From Chloroflexota bacterium (GTDB lineage: Bacteria > Chloroflexota > Anaerolineae > UBA4142), in NCBI GenBank assembly GCA_016219275.1, contig JACRBM010000016.1, forward strand, positions 1-64,000: a stretch of 64,000 nt of DNA. The letters run 5' to 3'. The notes under the pieces were generated by a model. It did not search any database and was not told where the DNA came from. It saw nothing but the letters and a program-made list of their open reading frames with translations. Position numbers and translations under genes: made by a program. Positions 8,019 to 17,127 of this stretch are shown piece after piece (positions within the stretch are counted from its first letter, which is position 1; every line of letters starts with the position of its first letter).

Positions 8019-8318
8019 AAAGCGGCAAAACCAAATGTCCCGTATGATCCGACCGGCGCGGCGCTCCGACTGAAATCAACATCGCAGCGGCGACAGTATT
8101 CATGGCGAATGGGTGATTTCCCATCCCAATCACCAGCCGCGCGGTCAATGTGACGGGCGGGGAGTTTACTAATTGTCCATTTGATGAATGCGATGTTAGA
8201 ACACCTGTTCGCGGTGACTTTTTGCGGCATTTTTCTACATCCCTTTACGAAAGTTTTCTAATGCAAGTAGACCACGCCCGTCCTGTAGAGTCCAATATGC
8301 CAAGAGTCAGGGGTTTTA
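8019..8318. other. Non-coding stretch between divergent regulators
   Basis: I see no credible gene here. Short open frames lack ribosome sites and family-like sequence. The two ends hold the promoters of the MalT-like and GntR genes. Confidence 0.5.
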
Positions 8319-8328
8319 TTGTATACAA
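8319..8328 (+). promoter_or_regulatory. GntR-type operator TTGTATACAA
   Basis: The perfect 10-bp palindrome TTGTATACAA lies ten bases upstream of the -35 box of the GntR gene. It fits the TNGTNNNACNA consensus recognised by FCD-type (FadR subfamily) GntR regulators, whose genes are commonly autoregulated. Confidence 0.6.
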
Positions 8329-8337
8329 AGATATATC

Positions 8338-8365
8338 TTGACATACGTAGGAATTCTTATATAAT
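8338..8365 (+). promoter_or_regulatory. Consensus sigma-70 promoter of the GntR operon
   Basis: TTGACA (8338-8343) and TATAAT (8360-8365), both perfect, are separated by 16 bases. The leader to the ATG at 8434 is about 60 bases. Confidence 0.75.
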
Positions 8366-8433
8366 AGAGATGTCGCTCGTCGTTTGAGCCATTCGTCATC
8401 CGCTGCATTTTGAAGGAAAGAGGATAGAATCCT

Positions 8434-9222
8434 ATGCCCCGCCAAGAACATAAGAACGCCAAGTCGCCTCGCCGCAAAACGAAAATGACTGACACGCCTC
8501 TAAGCGAAGAAGCCGGTCTGCCCCAAATCGCAAGTCAATTGCAGGTGCTCTATAAAAAGAACTCCCAGCGCGGTACGAATGTAGACATCGTCTATTGGAC
8601 GATTCGCGAAGCCATTCGAAGTGGGCTGGTCGTTTCGGGCACACATCTCACCGAACTCGATCTCGCCAGTGTGCTCCGCATCAGTCGCACGCCCATCCGC
8701 GAAGCGTTGCAGCGACTCGAGATGGAATACTTGCTGCAGAAATCGCCGCGCCGCGGTTTTGTTGTGCCAGTCCTCGCGCTGAACGATATTGTTGAAATCT
8801 TCGAGATCCGTGAAGCGCTCTTGGGACTGGCGGCACGCAGTGCCGCGCAACGCGCCACCCCCACCGAACTCGCGCTGATGGAACAAACCATCGTCCGCAT
8901 GGAACACACCTGCAACGCCGGCGATGTCGAAGGACTTTCGCAAGCCAGCGCCCAATTCCATCGCGCGATTGAACTCGCCGCCAAAAACCAGCGCTTGCAG
9001 AATTTGATCCGCCTCAATTCGGGACCACTGCCGTTGTACGAGTTCACCGATCCAGACCGATTTGCGCCGGCGGTCGACGAACATCGCGCCATCTTCGAAG
9101 CGATTGCCGCGCACAATGCCGACCTCGCCGAACGCCTCGCGCAGGAGCACAGCCGCAACGCGCTCAAGACGCAAACCCGCGCCGCCTCAATCACGGATGA
9201 TAGATTGTTGGGAAGCGAATAA
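8434..9222 (+). CDS. GntR family regulator, FCD (FadR) subfamily
   Basis: A 262-residue regulator. After a basic 20-residue start, the winged helix covers about residues 45-110 (SGLVVSGTHLTELDLASVLR, then SRTPIREALQRLE). The all-helical FCD ligand domain covers about 115-240, with the metal-binding pattern D...H (QFHRAIELAA) and the late EHRAIFEAI histidine. FCD members sense organic acids or amino-acid derivatives and usually repress neighbouring catabolic genes. The M20 hydrolase and peptide ABC genes follow within 32 bases, so this regulator likely controls them and itself through the TTGTATACAA site. ATG 8434 is used; M18 is a possible alternative. Confidence 0.9.
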   Translation: MPRQEHKNAKSPRRKTKMTDTPLSEEAGLPQIASQLQVLYKKNSQRGTNVDIVYWTIREAIRSGLVVSGTHLTELDLASVLRISRTPIREALQRLEMEYLLQKSPRRGFVVPVLALNDIVEIFEIREALLGLAARSAAQRATPTELALMEQTIVRMEHTCNAGDVEGLSQASAQFHRAIELAAKNQRLQNLIRLNSGPLPLYEFTDPDRFAPAVDEHRAIFEAIAAHNADLAERLAQEHSRNALKTQTRAASITDDRLLGSE

Positions 9223-9253
9223 GCGAGAACCCAATCTGAAATAGGGAGACCCG

Positions 9254-10438
9254 ATGATCAACCCTGCCGATCTGAAACGGCAAGCCATTGAAACCATTGA
9301 TACGATTCGCCCCGCGCTCGTTCAACTCAGCGAGACGATTCATGCCAATCCGGAACTCGCGTTCCAGGAACAAAAATCGGCGGCACTTTTGTGCGACGAA
9401 TTGGAAAAGCATGGATTCCAAGTGCAACGTGGAATCGGTGATCTGCCAACTGCTTTTCGCGCTGAATTGCGCGGCAAGCGCGCTGGTCCCACGATTGCCC
9501 TGCTCGCCGAATACGATGCGTTGCCAGACCTGGGTCACGCCTGTGGACACAATATCGTCTGCACTGCGGCTGTTGGCGCGGGCATCGCCCTGCATGGTTT
9601 GTGGAACGAATTACCTGGGAATGTAATCATCCTTGGCACACCCGCCGAAGAAGGCGGCAGCGGCAAAATTCATCTGCTCAAGCAGGGTGCATTCGACGGC
9701 GTGGACGCGACGATGCTTGTGCATCCCTCCGCGCGCACGATGGTTACGCGCGGTTCACTCGCGACGGTACGCTTGACGCTTGAATTTTTCGGCAAAGCCG
9801 CACACGCGGCAGCCGCGCCGGAAGATGGCATCAGCGCACTCGAAGCGTTACTCGCGGCGTTTCACAACATCAATGCTCTGCGCTTGCATTTGAAAGTGGA
9901 TGCGCGTATTCATGGCATCATCACACATGGCGGGACAGCCATCAACATCATTCCCGAATACGCCGCCGCCAAGTTCAGTCTGCGCGCGGCAAGCCAGACC
10001 TACCTCGAAGAAATTACCCAGCAGGTTATTCGATGCGCCCAGGCAGGCGCGATCGCGATCGGCGCTGAACTCAAACAAACTGTAGACGATGGTCTCGCCG
10101 AGATGATTCCCAATCGCGCGATGGGACGCGCGTTCGCCGACAACTGGCGCGCGATTGGCGTTGAAGTGTGCGAGCCGCGTCCACACGAACGGATGGGATC
10201 AACCGATCACGGAGATGTGAGCCAGGTCGTACCCTCGTTGCATCCTTACGTCGCCATTACGCCGGAAGGCACCGGCGGTCATACTGCCGCGTTTCGCCAA
10301 GCCGCCATTTCGCCAGCCGGTCATCTCGGAATGTTGAACGCGGCGAAAGCGTTGGCGCTGACGACGATAGATTTGCTGTGCGATGACAACTTGATGCAGG
10401 AAGTGAAATCGGAATTTGCCGCGCTGTCGCGGAAATAA
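9254..10438 (+). CDS. M20 family metallopeptidase / amidohydrolase
   Basis: A 394-residue cytoplasmic hydrolase of the M20D type (aminoacylase, hippurate or p-aminobenzoyl-glutamate hydrolase group). Visible are the metal-binding GHACGHN near residue 95, the general-base pair EEGGSGK near 134, and the late ligand region STDHGDVSQVVPSLHPYVAI near 315-335. A dimerisation domain lies between. It would remove an acyl group or split a peptide-like amide from a substrate imported by the ABC system just downstream (24-base spacer). AGGGAG precedes the ATG. The exact substrate cannot be read from the sequence. Confidence 0.88.
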   Translation: MINPADLKRQAIETIDTIRPALVQLSETIHANPELAFQEQKSAALLCDELEKHGFQVQRGIGDLPTAFRAELRGKRAGPTIALLAEYDALPDLGHACGHNIVCTAAVGAGIALHGLWNELPGNVIILGTPAEEGGSGKIHLLKQGAFDGVDATMLVHPSARTMVTRGSLATVRLTLEFFGKAAHAAAAPEDGISALEALLAAFHNINALRLHLKVDARIHGIITHGGTAINIIPEYAAAKFSLRAASQTYLEEITQQVIRCAQAGAIAIGAELKQTVDDGLAEMIPNRAMGRAFADNWRAIGVEVCEPRPHERMGSTDHGDVSQVVPSLHPYVAITPEGTGGHTAAFRQAAISPAGHLGMLNAAKALALTTIDLLCDDNLMQEVKSEFAALSRK

Positions 10439-10461
10439 GAAATCTCAAGAGGAGAAAAACG

Positions 10462-12303
10462 ATGTTGTCCAAATCCATTCAACTGTTGCTGAGTGTGACT
10501 CTGCTCGTTCTAGTTGCCATCGCGTGCGCGCCTGCCGCACCAACTCAAGCGCCAGCCGCGACGACCGCGCCAACCCAAGCCGCTGCCCCGAGCGTGTCAA
10601 CTCAATCCAGCGCGACGAGCGCGCCGACGAAGGCAGCCGTCGCAACGACCGCGCCCGTCGCCGTACCGACCCAGGCGGCAGCAACACCCAAGCGCGGCGG
10701 GACCGTCACTATCGCGTACAGCCAGGAACCGCCCACACTCAATCACTATATCGGCACCACGTCGGCAATGTGGAGCATCAACGCGATGATTCTCGAAGGG
10801 CTAGTGACTTTGGACCCGGATGGCAATTTCATTCCGAACCTCGCCGAGACGCTGCCGACTAAAGAGAATGGTGGCGTCTCCGACGACGGCAAGACGATTA
10901 CGTTCAAACATAGAAAAGGCGTCAAGTGGTCGGATGGCACAGCGTTTACGTGCGACGACGTCGTCTTTACCTGGAAAGCGGTCATGACAAAAGAAAGCGG
11001 CGCGGCATCCACAGTCGGCTGGACCGATTTGGATTCGATCACGTGTCCTGACGCAGATACGACCGTTGCCAAATTCAAGAACCTCTATTCGCCTTTTCTC
11101 GCGCTCTTTCGCAACCCGATCATGCCCAAGAGCGCGGGCGATCCGGCGAACATGCAAAAGTGGCCGTACAACCGCAAACCGATTGGTACCGGTCCCTTTC
11201 AAGTCCAAGAATGGGCATCCGCCGATCACATCACGCTCGTCCGCAACGCGAACTATCGCGACGCGACAGCGGGCAAACCGTACCTCGACAGCATCATCGT
11301 CAAATTCGTTCCCAGTGTGGACGTGGGTCTGAATTTGCTTAAGAGCGGTCAAGTGGACGTGATGTGGAACTTGAGCGAAGCGGTCCTCCCGACCGTCGAA
11401 AAAATGCCGGGCATCAAGTTCGTCTCCAAGGCATCCACCAGTTCCGAGCGTCTCGTCCTCAATCTTGCGGATCCGAAAATTGATGCGACGCCGGACCCGC
11501 TCAACAATCCGCATCCCATCCTCGGCGATCTGCGCGTGCGCCAAGCGATGCAGCTCGCGATCAACAAGCAACAGATCGTTGACACCTTGCTCTTTGGCAA
11601 AGCATCAGTGGCAACTTCCGACGTACACGCCGGATGGGCGACTTGCGAATTAAAGTCAAGCGAATTCAGTTTGGACAAGGCGAAACAATTGCTCACCGAG
11701 GCGGGCTGGGTGCCCGGCACAGATAGCATTCGCGTTTCGAAAGGCGCGAAATTTGTGAAGGACGGCACGCGACTGCGCTTGAAATATCAAACGACAAGCG
11801 GCGACAAACTGCGCGAGGATACGCAACAGCTCATCCTCGATCAGCTCAAGCAAATTGGCGTCGAGGTGTACATCGAGAATGTGCCGTCCGATGTCCTGTT
11901 CGGCACGTGGGCGAGCGGCGCAGTCCGCCGCCACGGTCAATTCGACATCATCCAGTTCTCGCCCAATCCCGACATCGCCGACCCGCACTCGCACATGTAC
12001 CAATACTATGATTCCGCGATGATGCCCACGGCGGCGAATAAGGGTGCCGGCGCAAACTATTCCCGCTGGGTCAACAAGGATGCCGACAAAGCCATCGAGC
12101 AAGCTGGCGGCATTCTCGATCTCAAACTGCGGCACGACCTGTACTGCCAGAGCGCGCAGTTGATCGCGAACGAACTGCCGGTGATTTTCCTTTACAATCG
12201 CTCCGCTTCGAGTGGATACTCGGAGCGACTGCAAAACTATGTCGGCTACAACGCCTCGAACCCAGACTTTGGCGCGAACGCCGCGAATTGGTGGCTCAAG
12301 TAG
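10462..12303 (+). CDS. Peptide/nickel-type ABC transporter substrate-binding lipoprotein
   Basis: A 613-residue extracellular solute-binding protein, family 5 (DppA/OppA type). A lipoprotein signal ends in the lipobox AIAC at about residue 22, followed by an Ala/Pro/Thr-rich linker of about 55 residues, typical of Chloroflexota lipoproteins. The binding fold starts with KRGGTVTIAYSQEPPTLNHY and contains DGKTITFKHRKGVKWSDGTA. Dipeptide, oligopeptide or glutathione-like ligands are usual for this family. AAGAGGAG precedes the ATG. It is the first transport gene of the operon. Confidence 0.92.
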   Translation: MLSKSIQLLLSVTLLVLVAIACAPAAPTQAPAATTAPTQAAAPSVSTQSSATSAPTKAAVATTAPVAVPTQAAATPKRGGTVTIAYSQEPPTLNHYIGTTSAMWSINAMILEGLVTLDPDGNFIPNLAETLPTKENGGVSDDGKTITFKHRKGVKWSDGTAFTCDDVVFTWKAVMTKESGAASTVGWTDLDSITCPDADTTVAKFKNLYSPFLALFRNPIMPKSAGDPANMQKWPYNRKPIGTGPFQVQEWASADHITLVRNANYRDATAGKPYLDSIIVKFVPSVDVGLNLLKSGQVDVMWNLSEAVLPTVEKMPGIKFVSKASTSSERLVLNLADPKIDATPDPLNNPHPILGDLRVRQAMQLAINKQQIVDTLLFGKASVATSDVHAGWATCELKSSEFSLDKAKQLLTEAGWVPGTDSIRVSKGAKFVKDGTRLRLKYQTTSGDKLREDTQQLILDQLKQIGVEVYIENVPSDVLFGTWASGAVRRHGQFDIIQFSPNPDIADPHSHMYQYYDSAMMPTAANKGAGANYSRWVNKDADKAIEQAGGILDLKLRHDLYCQSAQLIANELPVIFLYNRSASSGYSERLQNYVGYNASNPDFGANAANWWLK

Positions 12304-12314
12304 TTTGTTAGTTG

Positions 12315-12362
12315 GATAGTTGAATCGTTGGATAGTTTTCACTATCCAACGATTCAACTATC
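12315..12362. repeat. Spacer hairpin 1: perfect 22-bp inverted repeat
   Basis: Arms 12315-12336 and 12341-12362 are exact reverse complements around a TTTC loop. The arms are built of the repeated words TTGGATAGT and TTGAATCG. It fills the gap between the binding-protein and permease genes, ending 14 bases before the permease ATG. It has no T-run, so it is not a classical terminator. Confidence 0.9.
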
Positions 12363-12375
12363 GCACGATTCAACT

Positions 12376-13383
12376 ATGACGCGATATATCATCCGACGCC
12401 TCTTGCAAGCGATCCCGGTTTTATTTGTCGTCAGCGTTCTGGTCTTCTCGTTGATCCAGGTCGCGCCTAATAATCCGCTTGCCGTTTATCAGAACAATCC
12501 CGACATCTCGCCGGAAGACCTGGAGCGGCTCGCCGAGCAGTACGGTCTGAATGATCCACTGCCGGTCAAGTATCTCAAATGGCTGAGTCAGACGTTGCGC
12601 GGCGATTGGGGCGAATCGCTCATGACCCATCGCCCGGTATTCGACGAGATTGCCGAGCGCCTCCCGAATACGCTGTATCTTTCCATCACGGCTTTTGTGA
12701 TCTCGCTGATTGTTTCCATTCCGATTGGTGTTGTCTCAGCCGTACGACAGTACTCGTGGTTCGATCACATCACGACAACGCTTGCGTTCATGGGACACTC
12801 CGTTCCGGTCTTTTGGTTCGGTCTTTTGTTGATCATCATCTTTTCGGTGAATTTGCAAAACCCGTTGGCGGGCACGTTTCTGTTTCCGCATCCCGCGCCG
12901 CTGCCACTCTTTCCTGGGGGCGGAATGGTTACGTTGGGGCGAGACGCGCCGCCGCCGCTCGTTGACCGTCTATGGCATCTCGTGCTACCGGTCGCAATGC
13001 TCTCCGTCGTCCAACTTCCACAACACGTCCGCTACATGCGCGCGGGCATGCTCGATGTGCTCAAGATGGATTTCATTCGCACTGCGCGCGGCAAAGGTCT
13101 CGGCGAGCGCGTCGTGACTTATAAACATGCGATGAAGAATGCCGCGATTCCGCTGGTCACGATCATCGCGCTCGAAATCCCCATACTTTTCAACGGCGCG
13201 TTATTTACGGAAACGATTTTTTCTTGGCCCGGCATGGGACGACTTTTCTTCGATCACGCCCAACGGGGCGACTATCCCGTGTTGATGGGCATCCTCATGT
13301 TGAGCGCGACATTGATCGTCGTCTTTAACCTCGTGGCGGATGTCGCCTATGCTTTTCTCGATCCCAGGATTCGGTACGACTAA
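12376..13383 (+). CDS. Peptide ABC transporter permease, DppB type
   Basis: A 335-residue inner-membrane permease starting MTRYIIRRLLQAIPVLFVVS, the usual DppB/OppB opening. Six helices and the EAA-loop region TARGKGLGERVVTYKHAMKN (about residues 235-255) that docks the ATPase are present. I take ATG 12376, since an upstream in-frame ATG lies in the hairpin. Its stop overlaps the ATG of the next permease by one base (TAATG), so the two are translationally coupled. Confidence 0.92.
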   Translation: MTRYIIRRLLQAIPVLFVVSVLVFSLIQVAPNNPLAVYQNNPDISPEDLERLAEQYGLNDPLPVKYLKWLSQTLRGDWGESLMTHRPVFDEIAERLPNTLYLSITAFVISLIVSIPIGVVSAVRQYSWFDHITTTLAFMGHSVPVFWFGLLLIIIFSVNLQNPLAGTFLFPHPAPLPLFPGGGMVTLGRDAPPPLVDRLWHLVLPVAMLSVVQLPQHVRYMRAGMLDVLKMDFIRTARGKGLGERVVTYKHAMKNAAIPLVTIIALEIPILFNGALFTETIFSWPGMGRLFFDHAQRGDYPVLMGILMLSATLIVVFNLVADVAYAFLDPRIRYD

Positions 13384-14306
13384 TGGCACAACTCACTTCG
13401 ACTCGCGATCTGCATGTAGGACCAAAAAACTCGGCGCGGTACGATACGCTCTTTTCGATTGCATGGCGACATTTCCGCAGGCATCGTCCCGCGCTTGCCG
13501 GCGTCGCTGTCCTGGCTTTGCTCATCCTCAGCGCGATTGCCGTGCCGATCATTACGAACTACGACGCGACTAAAACGCGCGTCGTCGAGAAATATCAAGC
13601 GCCTTCGCTCCAACATCCGATGGGCACCGATGGCTTGGGGCGCGATGTCTTGATTCGCTCGATGGATGGCGGACGCATTTCACTGCTCATTGGGCTGACC
13701 GCGATGTTGCTCGCGGTGGTCATCGGCACGAGTGTGGGTGCGCTCGCTGGTTTCTACGGCGGCGTGGTTGACAACCTCTTGATGCGTGTGGCGGATATTA
13801 TGCTGACACTCCCGACGCTCTTCGTCGCGATCTTGCTCACGCAATTGCTCCGCGCCGGAGTGATTCCATTTCTGAGCAGTGGCTTTGTACCGATCGTCCT
13901 CGTCATTGGCGCAACTTCGTGGATGAGCGTCTCGCGGCTCGTGCGCGCGTCGTACCTTTCGATCAAGGAGCAGGAATACATTCAAGCCGCCCGCGCGGCA
14001 GGTGCGCCGAACTGGCGCATCATCATTAAGCATATTCTACCCAACGCGCTGAGTCCCATCATTGTCGCGGCGACGCTTCGGGTAGGCGCGGCGATCATCA
14101 CGGAATCCGGGTTGAGCTACCTGGGTTTCGGCGTGCAACCGCCCACACCGACCTGGGGCAATATGTTGCGGAACGCGCAATCCGAAATGGACTATGCGCC
14201 GTGGACGGCTGTCTTCCCTGGACTGTTCATCTTCCTCACCGTCATCGCCGTCAATTACATCGGGGATGGTTTGCGCGACGCCTTGGACCCACATCATGTC
14301 GCGTGA
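13383..14306 (+). CDS. Peptide ABC transporter permease, DppC type
   Basis: A 307-residue permease with a cytoplasmic N-terminus and a first helix at about residue 40. The DppC hallmark MGTDGLGRDVLIRSMDGGR lies near residue 80, and the EAA-loop AARAAGAPNWRIIIKHILPN near 200. It forms the channel with the DppB-type partner. No ATP-binding DppD/DppF genes follow: the next DNA is transposon debris. The ATPases must be encoded elsewhere, be shared with another transporter, or have been lost. Confidence 0.92.
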   Translation: MAQLTSTRDLHVGPKNSARYDTLFSIAWRHFRRHRPALAGVAVLALLILSAIAVPIITNYDATKTRVVEKYQAPSLQHPMGTDGLGRDVLIRSMDGGRISLLIGLTAMLLAVVIGTSVGALAGFYGGVVDNLLMRVADIMLTLPTLFVAILLTQLLRAGVIPFLSSGFVPIVLVIGATSWMSVSRLVRASYLSIKEQEYIQAARAAGAPNWRIIIKHILPNALSPIIVAATLRVGAAIITESGLSYLGFGVQPPTPTWGNMLRNAQSEMDYAPWTAVFPGLFIFLTVIAVNYIGDGLRDALDPHHVA

Positions 14307-14444
14307 TATTTGTTCAGTAATCGTTATCTGCCTGTAGAGAGGCATTGGCAAACCGAATGAGGATTTGCCGGCGAGCATTCGATACTCGTCGAACCCGCGA
14401 TCAGAGATGACGCGAGCCAATTTCAATTGGGTGTGTTTCATTTG

Positions 14445-14741
14445 AGTTGAAAGTCTGGTCTCTCTCTAGTAAAGTGTGTTTGCCAGAACCACTTCACGAG
14501 AGAAACCATGACTTCCAACTCACAGGAGATTATACACGATATTCGTGCTGAGTTTGAAAAGATGATCAATTTCGTTACAGGTGAACAGGCTCGCACCGCC
14601 CCCGCCAACCAAATTGAGCGCGGGCTGTTCAAGCTACTGATCCGTCTGGGGGCAAAGCTGTTGAGGCTGTTCTTTGTTATGCGCTCCCAGGCCTGCTCAC
14701 GCGAGACACTGCAAACGGCCGAGGGTCAAAATCTATATTAG
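14445..14741 (+). pseudogene. ISKra4-type transposase remnant, N-terminal part
   Basis: ATG 14508 opens MTSNSQEIIHDIRAEFEKMI and continues with GLFKLLIRLGAKLLRLFFVM for about 70 residues. This matches the start of the intact transposase at 18598 (QQLRADFEKLL, then LFRQVLRLGFKLLQLF). The family-like part ends near residue 68, where the next inserted element starts at 14741. It is a truncated copy of a different ISKra4 relative, not of the intact element in this window, because the leader sequences differ. Confidence 0.7.
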
Positions 14742-15207
14742 CAATACCGCAAAACTCACTTGGGCACGTCGTCCGCTGGGAGCATTTTCCAGCGACGCGC
14801 CAAGTCTTTGAGTTGAGCCTTGGATTGTTTGGCTGAGTGTGTATGCATCCGAAACCGACGCCGATGCGTGCGCACTCGTTGTTGTTCTTGCACGAATTCT
14901 TGCGGCGCGACCTGGGTTAGCGCATAAAGTATCTCGCGCAGGGTGCTGGGACCAGGAATCAATTCCCAGGCACCACTCCGTTTATCGGTCATCGTTTGAA
15001 TCGTTTTGCGTCCGTTGACATAGGGCAAGTCCACCAGTGGTGCATGGCATTGGAGACGGGTTGTCAATTCACATGGATAAATCGTTGGCGTCGTATGGTA
15101 TATTGTCTTTGGGGTTCTCATGGGCTGCTCTGTCTGTGGTAGGATGGAGGCAGTCTGCCATGAGAACCTCATTTGTCAAATCCCAGAGTGACTTTTGCGG
15201 TATTGCG
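14741..15207. mobile_element. Small element (467 bp) with 20-bp inverted ends
   Basis: GCAATACCGCAAAACTCACT at 14741-14760 and AGTGACTTTTGCGGTATTGC at 15188-15207 are reverse complements at 19 of 20 positions, and pairing continues with a shared TGGG/CCCA just inside. The left end cuts the ISKra4 remnant. The interior holds one minus-strand frame. It may be an IS shortened by deletion or a non-autonomous element. Confidence 0.6.
14756..15121 (-). CDS. Unidentified ORF inside the 467-bp element, possible transposase fragment
   Basis: A 121-residue frame starting MRTPKTIYHTTPTIYPCELT. It has a basic, arginine/glutamine-rich C-terminal half (FVQEQQRVRTHRRRFRMHTH) as in DNA-binding or transposase tails. 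It ends almost at the left inverted repeat, the usual place for a transposase stop. I do not recognise the family, and no DDE motif is visible, so it would be incomplete if a transposase. No clear ribosome site precedes it. Confidence 0.35.
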   Translation of the reverse strand: MRTPKTIYHTTPTIYPCELTTRLQCHAPLVDLPYVNGRKTIQTMTDKRSGAWELIPGPSTLREILYALTQVAPQEFVQEQQRVRTHRRRFRMHTHSAKQSKAQLKDLARRWKMLPADDVPK

Positions 15208-15354
15208 AAAATTGCCATTGTGGATATCACGCCGTGTGTGTCTACACAAATTAATCTATGCTGCCTCAAAGGCGTTGAATTATCAGATGCCGCCAAGCAC
15301 TTTGTGCTATGTGCAGAATCTCACAGAACAAGTTTGGGTCTGTTGAGTAAACAA
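15208..15354. other. Non-coding remnant stretch before icd
   Basis: A plus-strand frame starting at ATG 15161 could give 70 residues (MRTSFVKSQSDFCGIAKIAI and onward), but it has weak support and no family-like sequence. The rest shows nothing recognisable. Confidence 0.4.
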
Positions 15355-15379
15355 GAAACGCCTACTAAGTAGGCGTTTC
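15355..15379. terminator. Hairpin with 12-bp stem, possible terminator
   Basis: GAAACGCCTACT (15355-15366) and AGTAGGCGTTTC (15368-15379) are perfect inverted arms around one base. There is no T-run, so Rho-independent termination is uncertain. It lies 90 bases beyond the 3' end of icd. Confidence 0.45.
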
Positions 15380-15470
15380 ATGACTAGGAAGGGTATTGGG
15401 GATATCGATTGCTTTGGTAGTAAGGGACAACTTCAATTGTCAAAATCTCTGTCCGCTCATGCCGAAGCAA

Positions 15471-16769
15471 TCACATGCGTGCAATCAGCGCGTCGCCAAA
15501 CTCACTGCATTTGACTTTGGTTGCTGTCTCCATCAAGCGCGCGAAATCGTACGTCACGATTTTTTCGCTGATGGTCGCGTCCATCGATTTGAGGATCAGG
15601 TCGGCTGCTTCGATCCAGCCCATATGCCGAAACATCATTTCGCCGGAAAGGATCACTGACCCAGGATTCACCACATCGAGGTCAGCGTATTTAGGCGCGG
15701 TTCCGTGGGTGGCTTCGAAAACGGCGTGACCGGTGACATAGTTGATATTACCACCCGGCGCAATACCGATGCCACCAATTTGCGCGGCGACGGCGTCGGA
15801 TTCGTAATCGCCGTTGAGATTCAATGTCGCGATAACATCGAATTCATCGGGGCGCGTGAGGAATTGTTGTAAGGCAATATCGGCAATCACATCCTTGATG
15901 AGTAGTTTGCCTTTTGCCAGTTCCGTTTTTTGCTCGGCGTTCGCCGCCTCCTCGCCTTTAAAGTCTTTGGTGCGGTTCCACTGTTCCCAGGTGTAAACCC
16001 GGTCACCGAATTCACGTTCCGCCAGCGCATAGCCCCAATTGCGAAATGCGCCTTCGGTGTATTTCATGATGTTGCCTTTATGCACCAACGTCACGTTTTT
16101 ACGGTGATTGGCGAGCGCGTAATGGATTGCCGCGCGCACCAATCGCTCAGTGCCTTCTTGCGAAACCGGCTTGACACCGATACCCGACGTTTCGGGGAAG
16201 CGAATCTTGGCATACTCTGCCGGGAAATTCTCCTTGAAGAATTGGAGGAATTTCTTAACCTGTTCAGTCCCGGCTTCAAATTCTATCCCCGCATAAATGT
16301 CTTCCGTGTTTTCACGGAAGAAAACGATATTAACTTTTTCGGGATGCTTGACCGGCGAGGGCACACCATTGAACCAGCGCACGGGTCGCAAGCAGACGTA
16401 CAAATCGAGCAATTGCCGAAGCGCAACATTCAACGAACGAATGCCACCGCCGACGGGTGTGGTGAGCGGACCTTTAATGCCGATCAAATATTCACGGAAC
16501 GCCTCGACGGTTTCATCGGGAAGCCAGGAACCGAAAAGCTTGAACGGCTTTTCGCCCGCATAAACTTCCATCCATTTGATTTGACGTTTGCCGCGATATG
16601 CCTTTTGCACAGCGGCATCCATCACACGAACACTCGCGCGCCAAATGTCACGACCCGTTCCATCCCCTTCGATAAAGGGAATGATGGGATTGTCCGGCAC
16701 ATGCAATTTGCCGTTCTGGATCGTGATCTTGACACCGTCAGTCGGGGGAATGGGTTTGGGGCTAGGCAT
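15471..16769 (-). CDS. icd: NADP-dependent isocitrate dehydrogenase
   Basis: A 432-residue TCA-cycle enzyme converting isocitrate to 2-oxoglutarate and CO2. Family marks are FIEGDGTG near residue 33, [13 protein letters not shown] near 155, [11 protein letters not shown] near 230, [20 protein letters not shown] near 308 and HGTAPKYA near 345. The KY pair of HGTAPKYA and the later TYDFARLM (Tyr and Arg) correspond to the NADP-specifying residues of the E. coli enzyme, so NADP is predicted. Length is close to the 416 residues of E. coli. AGGAGA precedes the ATG. It stands alone between mobile debris. Confidence 0.95.
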   Translation of the reverse strand: MPSPKPIPPTDGVKITIQNGKLHVPDNPIIPFIEGDGTGRDIWRASVRVMDAAVQKAYRGKRQIKWMEVYAGEKPFKLFGSWLPDETVEAFREYLIGIKGPLTTPVGGGIRSLNVALRQLLDLYVCLRPVRWFNGVPSPVKHPEKVNIVFFRENTEDIYAGIEFEAGTEQVKKFLQFFKENFPAEYAKIRFPETSGIGVKPVSQEGTERLVRAAIHYALANHRKNVTLVHKGNIMKYTEGAFRNWGYALAEREFGDRVYTWEQWNRTKDFKGEEAANAEQKTELAKGKLLIKDVIADIALQQFLTRPDEFDVIATLNLNGDYESDAVAAQIGGIGIAPGGNINYVTGHAVFEATHGTAPKYADLDVVNPGSVILSGEMMFRHMGWIEAADLILKSMDATISEKIVTYDFARLMETATKVKCSEFGDALIARM

Positions 16770-16785
16770 AGGAACATCTCCTGTT

Positions 16786-16815
16786 AGAATAAAACATCGA
16801 CTTGCTTTTTATCAA
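16786..16815 (-). promoter_or_regulatory. Probable icd promoter
   Basis: On the minus strand TTGATA (16810-16815) and TATTCT (16786-16791) are separated by 18 bases. The start codon at 16769 follows with room only for a short leader holding the AGGAGA ribosome site. Confidence 0.4.
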
Positions 16816-17016
16816 TCACGAGTTATTATCCCCCGAATTTGGAATTTTAGCAAGTCAAAAGCACACATCAAGCAGAATGCAAAAAGGCGGCTACGTTCAT
16901 GGCTCCGCTTCTCATTGGTCATCATTTTCTTTTGATCATTTCTGCGGCTCGATTCCTGTACTTGGCGAATTTCCTTCGCTGAACTTTCAGCGAGCGTACT
17001 CCTTCTTGCCATCTTC
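16816..17016. other. Spacer without recognisable gene
   Basis: No frame with a ribosome site or family-like sequence was seen. A short stem (CAGCGAAGG and nearby complement) near 16975-16990 is too small to interpret. Confidence 0.4.
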
Positions 17017-17127
17017 TTACGCATCACTGCCGGACGTATCGTTGACGACGATGACCGGAAAACCGTCTACTCCCAAGATTCCCTGTGGATCCCAGCGTGT
17101 CTTGAGTCCTTGCATCAAATCGAATCG
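17017..17127 (-). pseudogene. C-terminal fragment of a gene cut by the ISKra4 element, possibly an FAD-linked oxidase
   Basis: Directly at the left end of the insertion sequence, the minus strand reads FDLMQGLKTRWDPQGILGVD and then FPVIVVNDTSGSDA before a TAA. LMxxLKxxxDPxGIL is the usual C-terminal helix of FAD-linked oxidases (GlcD/gulonolactone-oxidase type). The upstream part is not found beyond the right end of the IS, so more than a simple insertion happened. The family call is tentative. Confidence 0.4.

Noticed and set aside
8150-8341. 63-residue plus-strand frame in the gap before the GntR gene
   Set aside because: It runs through the TTGTATACAA operator up to the -35 box, lacks a ribosome site and resembles no family.
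11656-12357. 233-residue minus-strand frame opposite the peptide-binding gene
   Set aside because: Antisense shadow of a clear solute-binding protein, without start signal.
15930-16787. 285-residue open frame on the plus strand opposite icd
   Set aside because: It is antisense to a highly conserved enzyme gene, has no ribosome site and no family-like sequence; long antisense frames are usual in GC-rich codon-biased genes.
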